Source of the DNA: Azospirillum brasilense
GTDB taxonomy: Bacteria > Pseudomonadota > Alphaproteobacteria > Azospirillales > Azospirillaceae
Reading direction: 5' to 3'
NCBI RefSeq assembly: GCF_001315015.1
Contig: NZ_CP012916.1
Location: forward strand, 1 to 64,000
DNA: 64,000 bases
This document shows positions 1-13,100 of this stretch, piece after piece; within the stretch, counting starts at the first letter, position 1; each line of letters begins with the position of its first letter. Both the position numbers and the translations under genes were made by a program. A model generated the notes under the pieces. It was not told the origin of the DNA. It made no database searches and saw only the letters and a list, made by a program, of their open reading frames with translations.

Positions 1-1138
1 CGAGCGCCGCCTGCTTCTGGCGAACGACCTCGCCGGCCTGACCGTGCGCGCCAGCCTGGAGCCGGCGCCCGACACGCTCGGCGCCTCGGTGGTGGTGTGA
101 AGACGGACCGCAAGGCGGTGGACGCCCTGGTGTCGTTCAGCAACCGCAACACGCCCTATCTCGGCACCGCCCAGACGACCGCGACGGCGGCGCTGAACTC
201 CTTCGGGCCGAACGCCGACACGGTGAACCTCAGCGGGCGCGTGTCCTCGCCGGCGTCGCGGGCCTGGTCGGTCGGCGCCGGCTACCAGGCGCTGGTGACC
301 GGCGACGGGCTGACCTTCTCCGCCACCGGCTCCTATTCCAAGTCGCGGCCCGGCCTGACGCTGGACCCGCTGGACGTGGAAAGCTGGGTGGCGGCGGGCG
401 TGGGCACGCTCAGCTACCCGGTGATCCGCTCGCGCCTGGAGAACCTGCGGGCGGTGGCGAGTTCGAATACCGTGACGTGAACACCGACATTTCCGGCGAC
501 CGCTTCAACCGTGACCGCCTGCGCATCCTGCGCGGCGGCTTCAGCTATGACCGGACCGACAATTGGGACGGCATCACCGCGGTGCGCGGCCTCGTGCACC
601 AGGGTCTGGACATCCTCGACGCGACGAAGCTCGGCTCGGCCTACGCCTCGCGCGAGCGCGGGCGCAGCGACTTCACCAAGCTGACCGCCGACATCACCCG
701 CGTGCAGCAGCTGCCGGCCAACTTCAGCATCCTGGCGACGGCCACCATGCAGGCGCCCGGCACGCCGCTGCTGGCCAGCGAGCAGATCGCGCTGGGCGGC
801 CCGAGCTACGGCCGCGCCTTCGACGAGGGCGAGATCTCCGGCGACAGCGGCTGGGCCGGGTCGCTGGAGCTGCGCTACACGCCGGTGGTGCCGGAGAACG
901 CCTTCGCGCAGGCCGTTCCAGATCTACGGGCTTCGTCGACGGCGGCGAGGTGTGGAACCGCTCCAGCCTGGAGCAGAACAGCCGGAATTCGCTGGTCTCC
1001 GTGGGCGGCGGCGTGCGCGCCAGCCTCGTGGAACGGCTTTTCGCGACGCTTGAAATCGACAAGCCGCTGACCCGCCGCGTCGCGACCGAGGGCGACAAGG
1101 ACATGCGGGTCTTCTTCAACATCACTGCGCAATACTGA
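1..1138 (+). pseudogene. TpsB-family outer-membrane transporter, 3' part, multiply frameshifted
   Basis: This is the C-terminal part of a ShlB/FhaC-type two-partner secretion transporter, the beta-barrel that exports the TpsA exoprotein encoded next. The product is only legible by changing frame: frame 2 up to about 97, frame 1 to about 460, frame 3 to about 915, a short piece of frame 1, then frame 2 to the stop at 1138. The stretch around 790-860 reads GGPSYGRAFDEGEISGDSG, which matches the conserved motif with the pore-loop arginine in this family. The last residues, FFNITAQY, end in an aromatic residue as expected for a barrel strand. The gene is cut by the left edge, so the POTRA domains are missing from view. 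Either it is decayed or the sequence is faulty here; the same fault pattern continues into tpsA. Confidence 0.75.
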
Positions 1139-1159
1139 TAGGGCCGGGGGATACAGGAC

Positions 1160-4100
1160 ATGGGCAAGGGCAACGTCACCAACACTCCCGGCATCACCGA
1201 GATTCCCGGCGCGCGCCGTCACCGGCAGACGCTGCGCCAGCGGCTGCTGCTGTCGTCCGCGACGGAATCGCCCCAGCGCGGCGGCGGCACCCGGCGCCAG
1301 CGCCGCGCGGCGAAGGCCAAGGGGGGCATCGACTTCGCGCGGCTGGCGCTGCGCAGCGTGATCGGCGTGGCGCTGTCCACCCTGTTCGCCGGCGCCGCTT
1401 ACGCCAACCCGCTGGAAGGCACCGTCACCGCGGGGCTCGGCGACCATCCGGTCGGCGACCCCGAAGTCGATGGAGATCCTGCAGTCCACCGACAAGGCCA
1501 TCATCAACTGGAAGTCCTTCAGCATCGACGCCGGTGAGAAGGTCACCTTCCAGCAGCCGTCGGCCTCCAGCGTCACGCTGAACCGGGTCACCGGCGCCGA
1601 TCCGTCCAAGATCATGGGCAGCCTGTCGGCCAACGGCACGGTCATGCTGGTCAACCCCAACGGCGTGGTGATCGGCGCCGGGGCGAAGGTGGACGTCGGC
1701 GGGCTGGTGGCGACCACCGCCAACATCTCCGACGCCAACTTCATGGCGGGCAAGTACCAGTTCGACCAGGCCCTCCACCAAGCCGAACGCCATGGTGGTG
1801 AACGAGGGCGACATCACCGTCAAGGACAGCGGCCTCGCCGCCCTGGTGGCCCCCGCACGTCCGCAACTCCGGCGTCATCCGCGCCAAGCTCGGCAAGGTC
1901 GCGCTGGGCGGTGCGGAGACCTTCACGCTCGACTTCCACGGCGACGGGCTGATCAGCTTCGACGCCAGCTCCGCCGTCAAGACGGTGGCAAAGGACGCGG
2001 ACGGAAAGCCGGTCGCGGCGCTGGTCGTCAATTCCGGCGAGATCGCCGCCGAGGGCGGCAGCGTCACCCTGTCGGCGCGCGCCGTGAAGGGCGTGATCGA
2101 CAACGTCATCAACACCGACGGCGTCATCAAGGCCACCTCGGTCGGCAGCGCCAACGGCAAGATCGTCCTCTCCGGCGGCGACAACGGCAAGGTCACCATC
2201 GGCGGCACCGTCGACGCCAGCGGGCGCGGGGAGGGGCAGACCGGCGGCACCGTCGTCGCCACCGGCGCCGAGATCGCCGTCAAGAAGAACGCCCGCGTCG
2301 ACGCCTCCGGCAGCAAGGGCGGCGGCGAGGTCGCCATCGGCAGCAAGACGGGCCGCTCCGGCACCTGGTCGGACAAGGTGACGGTCGAGGCCGGCGCCAC
2401 CCTGTCCGCCGACGCGGTGAAGTCCGGCAAGGGCGGCGTCGTGACGGTGCTGTCGCAGAAAAGCACAAAGCACGCTGGTAAAATCTCCGCCCGCGGAGGC
2501 GCCGAGGGCGGCGACGGCGGCTTCGCCGAGGTGTCGAGCCACAAGGACATCACGCTGACCGGCAGCGTCGACCTGACGGCGCCCAAGGGCGCGGCGGGGC
2601 GTTTTCCTGCTCGACCCGGAAAGCCTGCGCATCGTCAGCTCCGCCGGCGGCAGCCAGGACGGCGCCGCCAGCGACGGCACGATCGGCGTCAACGACCCCA
2701 ACCTGGGCAGCGGCGACGCCGTCAATACGGTGTCGAAGCAGGTGCTGGAGAGCATCGCCGGCAACGCGAACATCGTGCTGGAGGCGTCAGGCGAGATCAA
2801 GGTGGAGACCAGCCTCGACCTGCAGACCACGACGGGCCACAGCTTCACCCTGCGGTCACTGACCAGCGGTGGGATCGCCTTCACCGACGCCAGCTACGAG
2901 ATCCGCACCAACGGCGGCGACATCGTGCTGGAAGCCAACGGCATGGCCAGCAGCCTGACCAAGATCGGCAAGCTGACGACCCGCGGCGGCTCGGTGCGGC
3001 TGACGGCCACCGACAATGTCCAACTCGCCAACCTGATCGACACCACGCCGGTCTCGGGAAGCGCCGGGGCGGTCTCCGTCAACGCCCAGAGCGGGACGCT
3101 GACCGCGTTGGACGCCGGCCGGATCGTCGGCGGCCCGGTCACCCTGACCGCCGGCAGTGCCATCGGCGCCAGCGGCGCGGCCGGTGTCGACCAGCAGCAC
3201 CCAACTCTCCCTGGTCACCGGCGGCAACCTGTTCGTCACCAACGACCAGACGCTGACCGACCTCTCCGTCACCAGCACGCACCGGACGGTCGGGGCCGAC
3301 AGCCAGTTCTTCCTGGCCTCCACGGGCCTGACCTTCACCGTCACCGATTCGTCCGGCAGCACCGCGCTCGACACGATCAGCCAGGTTGGCGGCCTGAACA
3401 GCTTCGCCTTCCGCCGGTGACCGGACCATCCAGGTCGGCACGGTCAACGCCGGAGCGGGGTCCGTCGCGCTGACCAGCACCGCCGGCAACATCACCGGCA
3501 CCAGCGCAGGCCTGCTGACCGGCGGCGCGCTGACGCTGACGGCCCGTGGCTCCTCGGGCAGCAACGGCGCCATCGGCACGTCGTCGCAGGCGCTGAACAC
3601 CGCCGGCTCCAGCCTGACCGCGACGGCCGGCAGCGGCGGCATCAATTTGTCGAACACCGGCGCGCTGGCCCTGGCCAGCCTGACCAGCGGCGGCGCCACC
3701 ACCGTCGCGGCCACCGGCGACCTGACGGTCGGCGCGGTGGCCAGCGGCGGTGCGCTGTCTCTGACCAGCGGCGGCAGCATCCTGAACGACGCCGACGCGT
3801 CGACCACCATCAGCGCCTACAACCTGTCCCTGGACGCCGCCGGAAGCATCGGCACCAGCGGCACCGCCCTGACCACCGGCAGCTACCTCGTCAGCGCGAC
3901 CTCGGGCTCGGGCGGCATCCATCTGACGACATCGGGTACGGCGAACCTCACCTCCTTCGTCTCGACCGACGGCGACATCGCGGTCACGACCGGCGGCACC
4001 ACGTCCATCGGGACGATGACGAGCGCCAACGGGACCAGCAACATATCGGTCACCGCGAACGGCGCCGTGTCCAGCATCGCGGCGAACACCGTGAACGCCG

Positions 4101-7100
4101 GCGCCAACGGAAACGTCACCCTCACCACCGCCAACGGCGATGTCTACGCGACATCCGGTACGATCACCGGCAACGTCGTGACCATCAACGCCGGGGGCAT
4201 CACCTCCAACGTCTCGGTGAACACCGCGGCGAAGACGTTGTCGGTCGCCAACGGTTCGGGCACCGTCACGGTCAACCAGACCGGCGCCGTGACCGTCGAC
4301 AACATCACCTCCTCCGGCTCGTCGGTCGCGCTCACCGTCAGCGGCGGGGCGGCCACGCTGGGGACGATCAAGACGCCCACCGGCGCCATCTCCGTGACGG
4401 TGACCGGCGGCGCCATCCTGGGCAAGGACGCCAACAACCGGCTGTCCGCCAACAGCGTCACCCTGAGCACGGACGGCGCCATCGGCAGCGCCGCCACCCA
4501 TCTGCGCACGTCGACGGCTTCGCTGACGCTGACCAACGTCGGGAATCTGTATCTCGACAACAGCGGCGTGATCCTGACCGGCCTGTCGATCACCAACCGC
4601 CATGTCGGCACGAACGCCAACGCGCTGGAACTCACCTCCGAATACTTCAACTTCGTGGTCGGTGACAACGGCACCGCGACCATCCTGGAGGCGGTCGGCA
4701 GCCCGAAGCTGAAAACCCTCAGCTTCAACAGCGACATCGACCTGATCGTCGGCGATCTGGCCACGGTGGGCACGGGCGGCACGGTCACGCTGACCTCCAC
4801 CACCGGCAGCATCCTGGACGACGGCAGCAGGAACACGCGGGTCAATGCCGAGACCGTAAAGCTGAGCGCCGCGGCGGGCAGCCTGGGCGACGCCAACGCT
4901 CCGCTGGCGCTCAACGCCACGAAGCTGACGCTGACCACCGGCGGCAACCTGCACGTCACCAACCTGTCCGACATGGCGGAGCTGGGCATCACCAGCACGC
5001 ATGCGGACACGTCGGTGGTGAACAGCTACTCGATCACCGCGCCGAACTTCGCCTTCGACCTGACCGACGACGCCACCAACGGCTATCTTCTGCGCACGCT
5101 GGTCGACACCACCGGCCAGATCTTCTCCTTCAAGGGTGACCGCGACATCCGGCTGGGCCGGGTCGATCTGACCTACAAGACCGGCGTCCTTCCCGACAAC
5201 GGGACGCCCTCGCCCAGCGAAACCTACAGCATCTTCAACGCCGAGACGACGAACGGGTCGATCCTGGACGACGGGTCGAAGACCACGGTGGTGTTGGCCG
5301 GGTCGGTCAATCTGAAGGCCAGCAAGGCGATCGGCAGCGGTACCGGGACCGAGTATCTGGACATCGTCACCCCGGTCCTCAACGCCAGCGCGGCGGACGG
5401 CGGCATCTACATCACCCTGCCGACCTCAACGGGTGTCAATAACCCGAAGAACCTCATCACGCTGGGCAGCAGCTTCTTCAGCGCCGCCAACAACCCCATC
5501 GTGGTGACGGCGACCTGGGGCGACATCGCCTTCGGCAACTCTTTCACGCCCTTCGCCAGCACCGACATCACGATCACGGCGACCCACGGGTCGATCCTGA
5601 ACCCGAACAGCATCGGCTTGCGCGCCAGCTCCACCGGCACGGTGACCCTCACCGCCGGGAAGGACATCGGCTCGTCGGACAAGGCGGTGAGCGCGCAGGG
5701 CGGTACGGTCGTGGCCACCGCGGGCGGTTCGATCTGGCTCGGCCTGGGCACCGGCCCGACCGGGCTGGACAGCCTGACGGCCGGCGGTGACATCACCGTC
5801 ACGAAGTCCAACGGCGTCATGACCGTCGGGTCGGTCAACGCCAACAACGGCACCGGAACGGTCACGCTGACGAACACCAGCGGCAGCATCCAGGACGATT
5901 CGGACAGCACCACCGTCATCGCCGCCGACAAGGTGATCCTGAGCGCCAACGGAAGCGTCGGCGGCGGCACCGCGCTGAATCTGGCGACGGCGAACCTGTC
6001 CATCACGACGGGCGGGTCCATCGGCATCACCAACACGATGGCCCTGACCGATCTGAAGCTGAAGCGCGGCAGCTACAGCGGCGGGACCATCGCAATCAGC
6101 ACCGTCGGCGGACAGACCTTCACCCTGTCCGACACGTCGTCGCAGTCCTACATCCAGACCGTCACCAGCAGCACCCCGCTGAACTTCACCTTCGAAGCGC
6201 CGCGCGAGGTCAAGGTCGGCACCCTCAACGTCGGGGCCGGCGGCAGCGTCGCCATCACCTCGTCCGGTTCCATCATCAACAACGGTTCCAGCGGCAAGAT
6301 CACCGCGGGCAAGGTGTCGCTGACGGCGGGGGACAGCAGTTCCATCGGTGCCTCGACTCTCACCGGAGCCATCAGTCTCGACACCGGCGACCTGTCGCTG
6401 ACCGCCGGGCGAGATCTCTACGTCGACAACAACGGGCGCGCCTTCAACAGCCTGGCGATCACCAGCACGAACAGCACCACGGCCTCCGCGACCAAGAGCA
6501 CCTTCTCCATCGGCAGCACCGGGTCCCAGATCTACTCGCTGGCCGACAGCGGCACCACGCATACGATCGACATCACGGGTGCGGGCAACAGCAACTTCAG
6601 CTTCTCCGGCAAGAAGCACATCGTGGTTTCCGAGATCGTCGCCGGCGGCGGCTCGGTCAGCCTGACGACGGCGGGCGGCGGGGAGAACTCGACGATCACC
6701 ATGTCGGGCGGCGGGGTCATCGCGGCGTCCTCCGTCACCCTGTCGGCCAACGGCTCCGGCACCAACGGCGGTTCCATCGGCACCAGCACGCGGGCGGTGA
6801 AGACCTCCGCCTCGTCGCTGACCCTGGTGAGCAACGGCGACCTCTACATCAACAACAACAACACCGCGCTGACCGCGCTGGACGTCACCGTCACGCACAA
6901 GTCGTCCACCAGCACGGGGACCTACCAGTTCAACGCCCTCGGCTCCAACCGCAGCTTCACGGTGACGGAAGCCAGCGGCATCCAGACACTGGCCCTGTCC
7001 ACGCCGAGCAGCGGCGGCAGCGCCTACATGGATCTGCGCTACAGCGTGGATCGCGGCATCGTGGCCGGCGCGATCGACGCCGGCACCAGCTCCACCGGGT

Positions 7101-10100
7101 CCGTGACGCTGATCTCCACCGGTTCGGCCACGGGCGCGTCCGGCGGCCCGTCGATCAACGGGAACGGGTCGGGCACGATCACGGCGGGTTCGGTCTCCCT
7201 GACCGCGACCGGCAGCAACGGCAACGTCGGCGGCACCACTAAGGTGCAGACCAGCACGACGAAGCTGGCCATCACGTCGGGCGGCAACGTTTCGGTCGAC
7301 AACGGCCAGAACGTCACGCTGTCCGAACTGACGCTGGATTTCCGGCACCAGAAATCCGGCAACTCCCCCAACAGCTACACCATCCTTTCGAAAGACCTGA
7401 CCGCCAGCTTCAGCGATTCGACGTCGCAAACCGGCCTGACGGTGACGAACGTCACCCAGACCCAGGGCGGGCTGAAGCTGGCGATCGCCAACGACAAGGC
7501 TATGCAGATCACCAAGATCGACGTCGGCACCACCGGCACGGTCGATCTGACCACCACCAACGGCACCTCCATCAATGGGACGGGCAGCGGCACCGCGGTC
7601 ACGGCCGACAGCCTGACGATGACCACCTCGTCCGCCGGCGCCACGACAACGATCGCAACCAAGATCAACACGCTGTCGGCCAAGCTGACCGGCTCGCTGA
7701 ACCTCAGCAATTCGGGCAATCTGACGCTGAAGGGCGTTTCGGCCAATTCGGCGGAGATCGCCGTCACCAACAACGGGTCGCTCCTCCAGAGCGGAACCAC
7801 GCTGCTGCGCGCGGACAAAGTGAAGCTGACGGTCGACGGCGGCTCCATCGGGGCGTCCGGCACGTCGCTGCTGACCGAGACGCAGACCCTGGAGGTGATC
7901 GCCGGTCGCAACGTCCATCTGACGAACAGCGCCGACCTGCATGCCCTCAGCCTGGATGTCAGGCACGCCTCCTCCGGCGCGCAGAATGTCTACGACATCC
8001 GCTCGGAGGCGCTGACCTTCGCGCTGACCGACACCAACACCGGCAGCCAGTACACGCTCGGCAGCGTCGTGGACGCAAGCGGCCTCGACTTCTCGTTCAA
8101 GGGCGACAACAGCGTCGCCCTGGGGACGATCAACGGCGGCCTGACCCGCAAGGTGACCATCGAGACCACCGGCACCGGCAAGGACATCCTCAGCAACGGC
8201 AGCTCGATGGTGACGGCCGGCACGGTCACCCTCACCGCGAGCGGCGGCATCGGTCAGGTGGGATCGTCCGCCAACCACATCGCGACGTTGGCCGACACGC
8301 TGGTGCTGACCACGGCGACCGACGCCTTCGTGGACAACGGCAAGGACCTGACCGCGCTGTCGCTGACCAGCTCGCGGACGACCGGCGCCGGCACCTATCA
8401 GATCACCGCGCCGCAGCTCGTCTTCACCATGACGGACGACGGCGCCACCACCACGCTGAGCGAACTGACCGACAGCACGGGACTGGCCTTCAAGCTGGAC
8501 ACCAAGCACGCGCTGTCCATCGGCACGCTCAACGTGCAGAACTGGGGCACCGTCGACCTGACCAGCGCCAGCAGCATCACGGGTGCCGCCTCAGCGGTGG
8601 CGGGCAACCCGACCGGCCGCATCACCGCGGGTACGGCGACCCTGAGCAGCGGCGGGGGGGCCATCGGGTCCTCCACCAACAACATCCATCTGTCGGCGTC
8701 GTCCGCGACCTTCAACGTCACCGGCGATCTCTACGTCGAATCGGACACCCGGATCGGCGCGCTGAAGATCAAAAGCAGTTCGTCCAGCATCACCAACCGC
8801 ACCTACAACCTGACCTCGGTCAACACGGCGGACGCGGCCATCGCGCTGACCGGCGGCGAGAGCAGCACCGAGACCGTGCTGGCCACGTTGACCGACGCCA
8901 GCGGCGTACGCTTCGCCTTCGACAGCCACCGAAAGATGGTCATCGCCGGTTTGGACGCCGGCAAGACCGGCACGATCACCCTGAACGCGGCGCCCGGGAT
9001 CGTCGGGGTCGGCCACTCCACGGTCAAGATCAACGCCGGCGTCGCGAGCCTGACCGCTTCCTCTGGCGCGGTGGGCAAGACCGGGGGTGAGTTCATCGCC
9101 ATCACCACCGGCAACCTGACGGTGAAGGCCAACGACGGCGCGGTGATCAACCTCCGCGGCGCGACGGTCATCGACGAGATGGTCATGGGCGGCGCGCTGA
9201 CCCTGAACAACTCCACCGGCGACATCGCGCTCGGCTCCATCTCCATGGGCGGCGCCAACGCGGTCATCAACAACCAGGGCGGCTCGATCCTCAGCGGCTC
9301 GATCAGCGGCAGCAATCTGGTGAACCTGACGGCGACCGGGTCGATCGGCAGCGTCAGCGCCATCTCGACATCGGCCGGTTCCGGCGGCACCACGACGCTG
9401 ACCGCCAACGCCGTCGGCAGCATCGCGGTGTCGGAAGGCAAGAACCTGATCGCCCAATCCGTGGTCAGCACCGGCGGCGGCGCCATCACGCTGTCCACCG
9501 GCTCCACGGGGAGCAGCCTCCTGACGGCCGGCACCATCACCACGACCGGTGCGGTGTCGCTGACCAGCCATAACGGCAACATCGAAGCGAGCAGCGGCAA
9601 TCTGGTGACCGGCGGCAGCGTTGCGCTGTCCGCGATCAAGGGCACCATCGCCGACACGAGCCCGACGCTCAACGTCGCGACGACCGACCTGACGATCAAG
9701 ACGCCGGGCACCTTCAATGTCGCCAGCACGCAGGACCTCGCCAAGCTGGCCATCGACCGCACGGCGGACACGGCAGGGGTCTCGTCCTCCGGCACGATGA
9801 GCCTGACGGCCCTCAACTTGGTCTGGAACGTCACGGACAGCGGCGGCACCACCACCTTCACCACGCTGACCGACAGCACCGGCCTGGACTTCACCTACAA
9901 GGCGCCGGGGGCCATCGCCATCGGCACGGTGGACACGGGGGCTTCCAGTACGGTCAGCCTGACGGCGATGGGCAACAGCGCGACCGCCGGCAACATCACG
10001 GCGGTGAACAGCAGCTCCACCATCACCGCGGGCTCCCTGAAGCTCGACGCGCAGACGAAGACCAACGCGCAGACCAACACCAGCGCCATCGGCAGCAGCG

Positions 10101-13100
10101 CCACGGCGCTGGGGATGAACGTGTCCAGCCTGACCGCCAGCAGCGGCTCCGGCGGTCTGTTCGTGAAGAACGCGGCGGGGCTGAACCTCAGCTCCATCAC
10201 CACGGGCGGCGCCCTGACGGTGATCGCGGCGACCGGCGACCTGACCGTCTCCAACCTCTCCTACGACAGCAGTAAGGCGCTGACCCTGACGGCGACGGCC
10301 GGCCGGATCCTCAACGGCGGCTCCAGCCTGAGCCTCGGCACCGGCAGCGCCACGCTGACGGCGGGGGCCGGCATCGGCACGGCGGACGCGGCGTTCAAGG
10401 TCTCGACGTCCAGCACCGGGGCGCTGACCACCAACGTCACGGGCGCGGGCGGCGTCTATCTCGACATCGCCGGATCGCTGACCGGCGGGCTGAGCGCCGC
10501 CGTCCAGAACGGCCCGGTGGTGGTGTCGAGCAGCGGCAACATCACGCTGACCAACGTCGCCATCGCCACCGACGCGGCCGGCAATACCATCACCGTGACC
10601 TCGACCGGCGGCAACATCACCGCCGGAACGGTGACGGCGGGCGCCAACGAAGGTCTGGTCACGCTGAGCGCCACCGGCAACGGCGGCAAGATCCTGGCCG
10701 CCAACGGCGGTTCCGCGATCACCGCCAAGACCGTCGCGCTGAACGGTGCCGGCGGCATCGGCACCTCCTCCGCCCGCGTCGGCGTGGGCGGCGCCCAGCT
10801 GCAGGTCAACGGCGGGGCGGGCGACATCTATCTGAGCACGACCGGCGCCTCCTCGCTCGCCTACGCCGCGACGTCCGGCGGCAAGATCGACGTGCAGGCC
10901 GGCGACCGCCTCCAGGTGGTCAACGCCAGCACCGCCGGCGGGGCGATCACAATCTCCTCCACCGCCGTGGACGCCGACATCATCGCCGGCAGCATCAACG
11001 CCGGTACCGGGACGGTGACCCTCAGCTCCACCGGGGGCGGGGTGTATGACGACGGTCTTGCCGAGACGCGGATCGTCGGCGGCACCGTGTCGCTGACCGG
11101 CGGCAAGGGCGTCGGCACCTCCAGCCGCTCGGTCCAGACCACCACCGACGGCCTGACCCTGGCGAGCGCCACCGGCAGCGTCTACGTGACCGACGCCTCC
11201 ACCGGCGGCGTCACCGTCACCTCGGCCACCGCCGGCAGCGGCTCGGTCACCATCGAGTCCGCCGGCACGATGACGGTCCAGTCGGTGTCGGCCAACACCA
11301 CCAGCGGCGCGGTCGCCCTGACCGCCGCAGGCTCCATCCTGGGCAGCGGCAACGGCACCCATGTGACCGGCCACTCGGCCAGCCTGACCGCCACCGGCGG
11401 CGACATCGGCACCGTCACCGACGCCGCCACCGGCGCCGGCACGCCGCTGAAGATGAACGTGGCCAGCCTGACCGGCCTGACCGCCAACGGCGCCACGCCG
11501 GTCATCTCGGTGGACAACGTCAACAGCGCCGCGCTGACGCTGGGCAACAACCTCGTCACCCTGGGGGCGGGCGGGTCCGCCTACATCCGCACCGCCGGCA
11601 ACCTGGACGCCAGCGCCGGCCTGTCGATGACCAGCGGGAACCTGCTGCTGCAGTCCGGTGGGGTGCTGACCCTGCCGACCGCGGCGATCAACCTCGGCAC
11701 GGGCGCGCTGACGCTGAAGGGCACCACCGACGTGGTGGCCGCTGGCGGTTCGCCGCGGTCGCTGTCGATCACCGCAGGCTCGCTGACCTTCGCCAGCGGC
11801 TCCAACGGCGGCGACACCACCCTCAACACCACGGTCGGCACCATCGACGCCAGCCTGACCGGCTCCGGCAAGAATCTGACCGTCAACAACACCGGCACGC
11901 TGACGGCGGCGACCCTCGGCGCCAACGGCACCGTCACCGCCACCAGCAGCACCGGCATGACCGCGACCTCGGTGACCGGGGTCGGCACGGTCAGCCTGAC
12001 CGCGACGACCGGCGACCTGACGGTCGGCACGGTCAACGCGGGACCGACCGGGACCATCAACCTGTCGGCGGCGGGCGGAAGCCTGTTGACCGGCAACGGC
12101 ACCAGCCTGACCGGCGGCGCGCTGAACCTGACCTCCAGCACCGGGATCGGGACCAGCAGCGCCGCTTTCACCACCACCATCGCCAACGTCTCGGCGACGG
12201 TGACCGGGACGGGCGGAATCCATCTGGCCGGCACCAGCTTCAACCTGGGCAACCTCTCCACCGCCGACGGCGACATCGCCGTCACCGCCAGCGGCGCCAT
12301 CACCGACACCAACGCCACCACCGGAATCACCGCCGGGGGCAGCGGCTCCATCTCCCTGGTCTCCACGGGCGGCGCGGTCACCCTGACCAAGGCGGTGACC
12401 AGCACCGGTCCGGACGACACCCGGGCGAGCGTGACGGTGCAGGGCACCAGCATCGCCCTGGGCACCGTCACCAGCACCGGCGCGCAGACCTACACCGGCA
12501 ACACCACGCTGGGCGGCGCGCTGTCCGGCAAGTCGGTGACCGTCACCGGGAATCTGGCCCTGTCGGGCGCCAACCGCACGGTGACCGCGACCGGCGGCGA
12601 CGTGTCGGTGACCGGCACGCTGAACGGCGGCGGGTACGGGGCGACCCTGAACGCGGCGCAGGGCGGCGTGACGCTGGGCGGGGCGGCCAGCAACCTGGCC
12701 TCCCTGTCGGTCACGGCGGGCACCATCGGCCTGCATGGTGTCACGACCACGGGGGCGCAGACCTACACCGGCGCGACGAGCCTCCAGGGCGCCTACGCCA
12801 CCGGAAACGGCGCCTTCACGGTGACCGGCGCGACGACGCTGGCGGGTGGCACCACGGTGAACTCCGGCAACGGAAACGTGCTGTTCAGCGGCACGGTGAA
12901 CGGGGCCAACTCTCTGGTGATCACCAGCAGTGGCACGACCCAGTTCACCGGCACGGTGGGCGGCACGACGGCGCTGACGACCCTGACCATCGACGCCGGC
13001 GGCACCAGCAGCCTGAAGTCGGTGACGACCACCGGCGCCCAGACCTACAGCGGTACGGTGACGTTCGACGGCACCTACACCACCGGCGCGGTCTTCTCGG

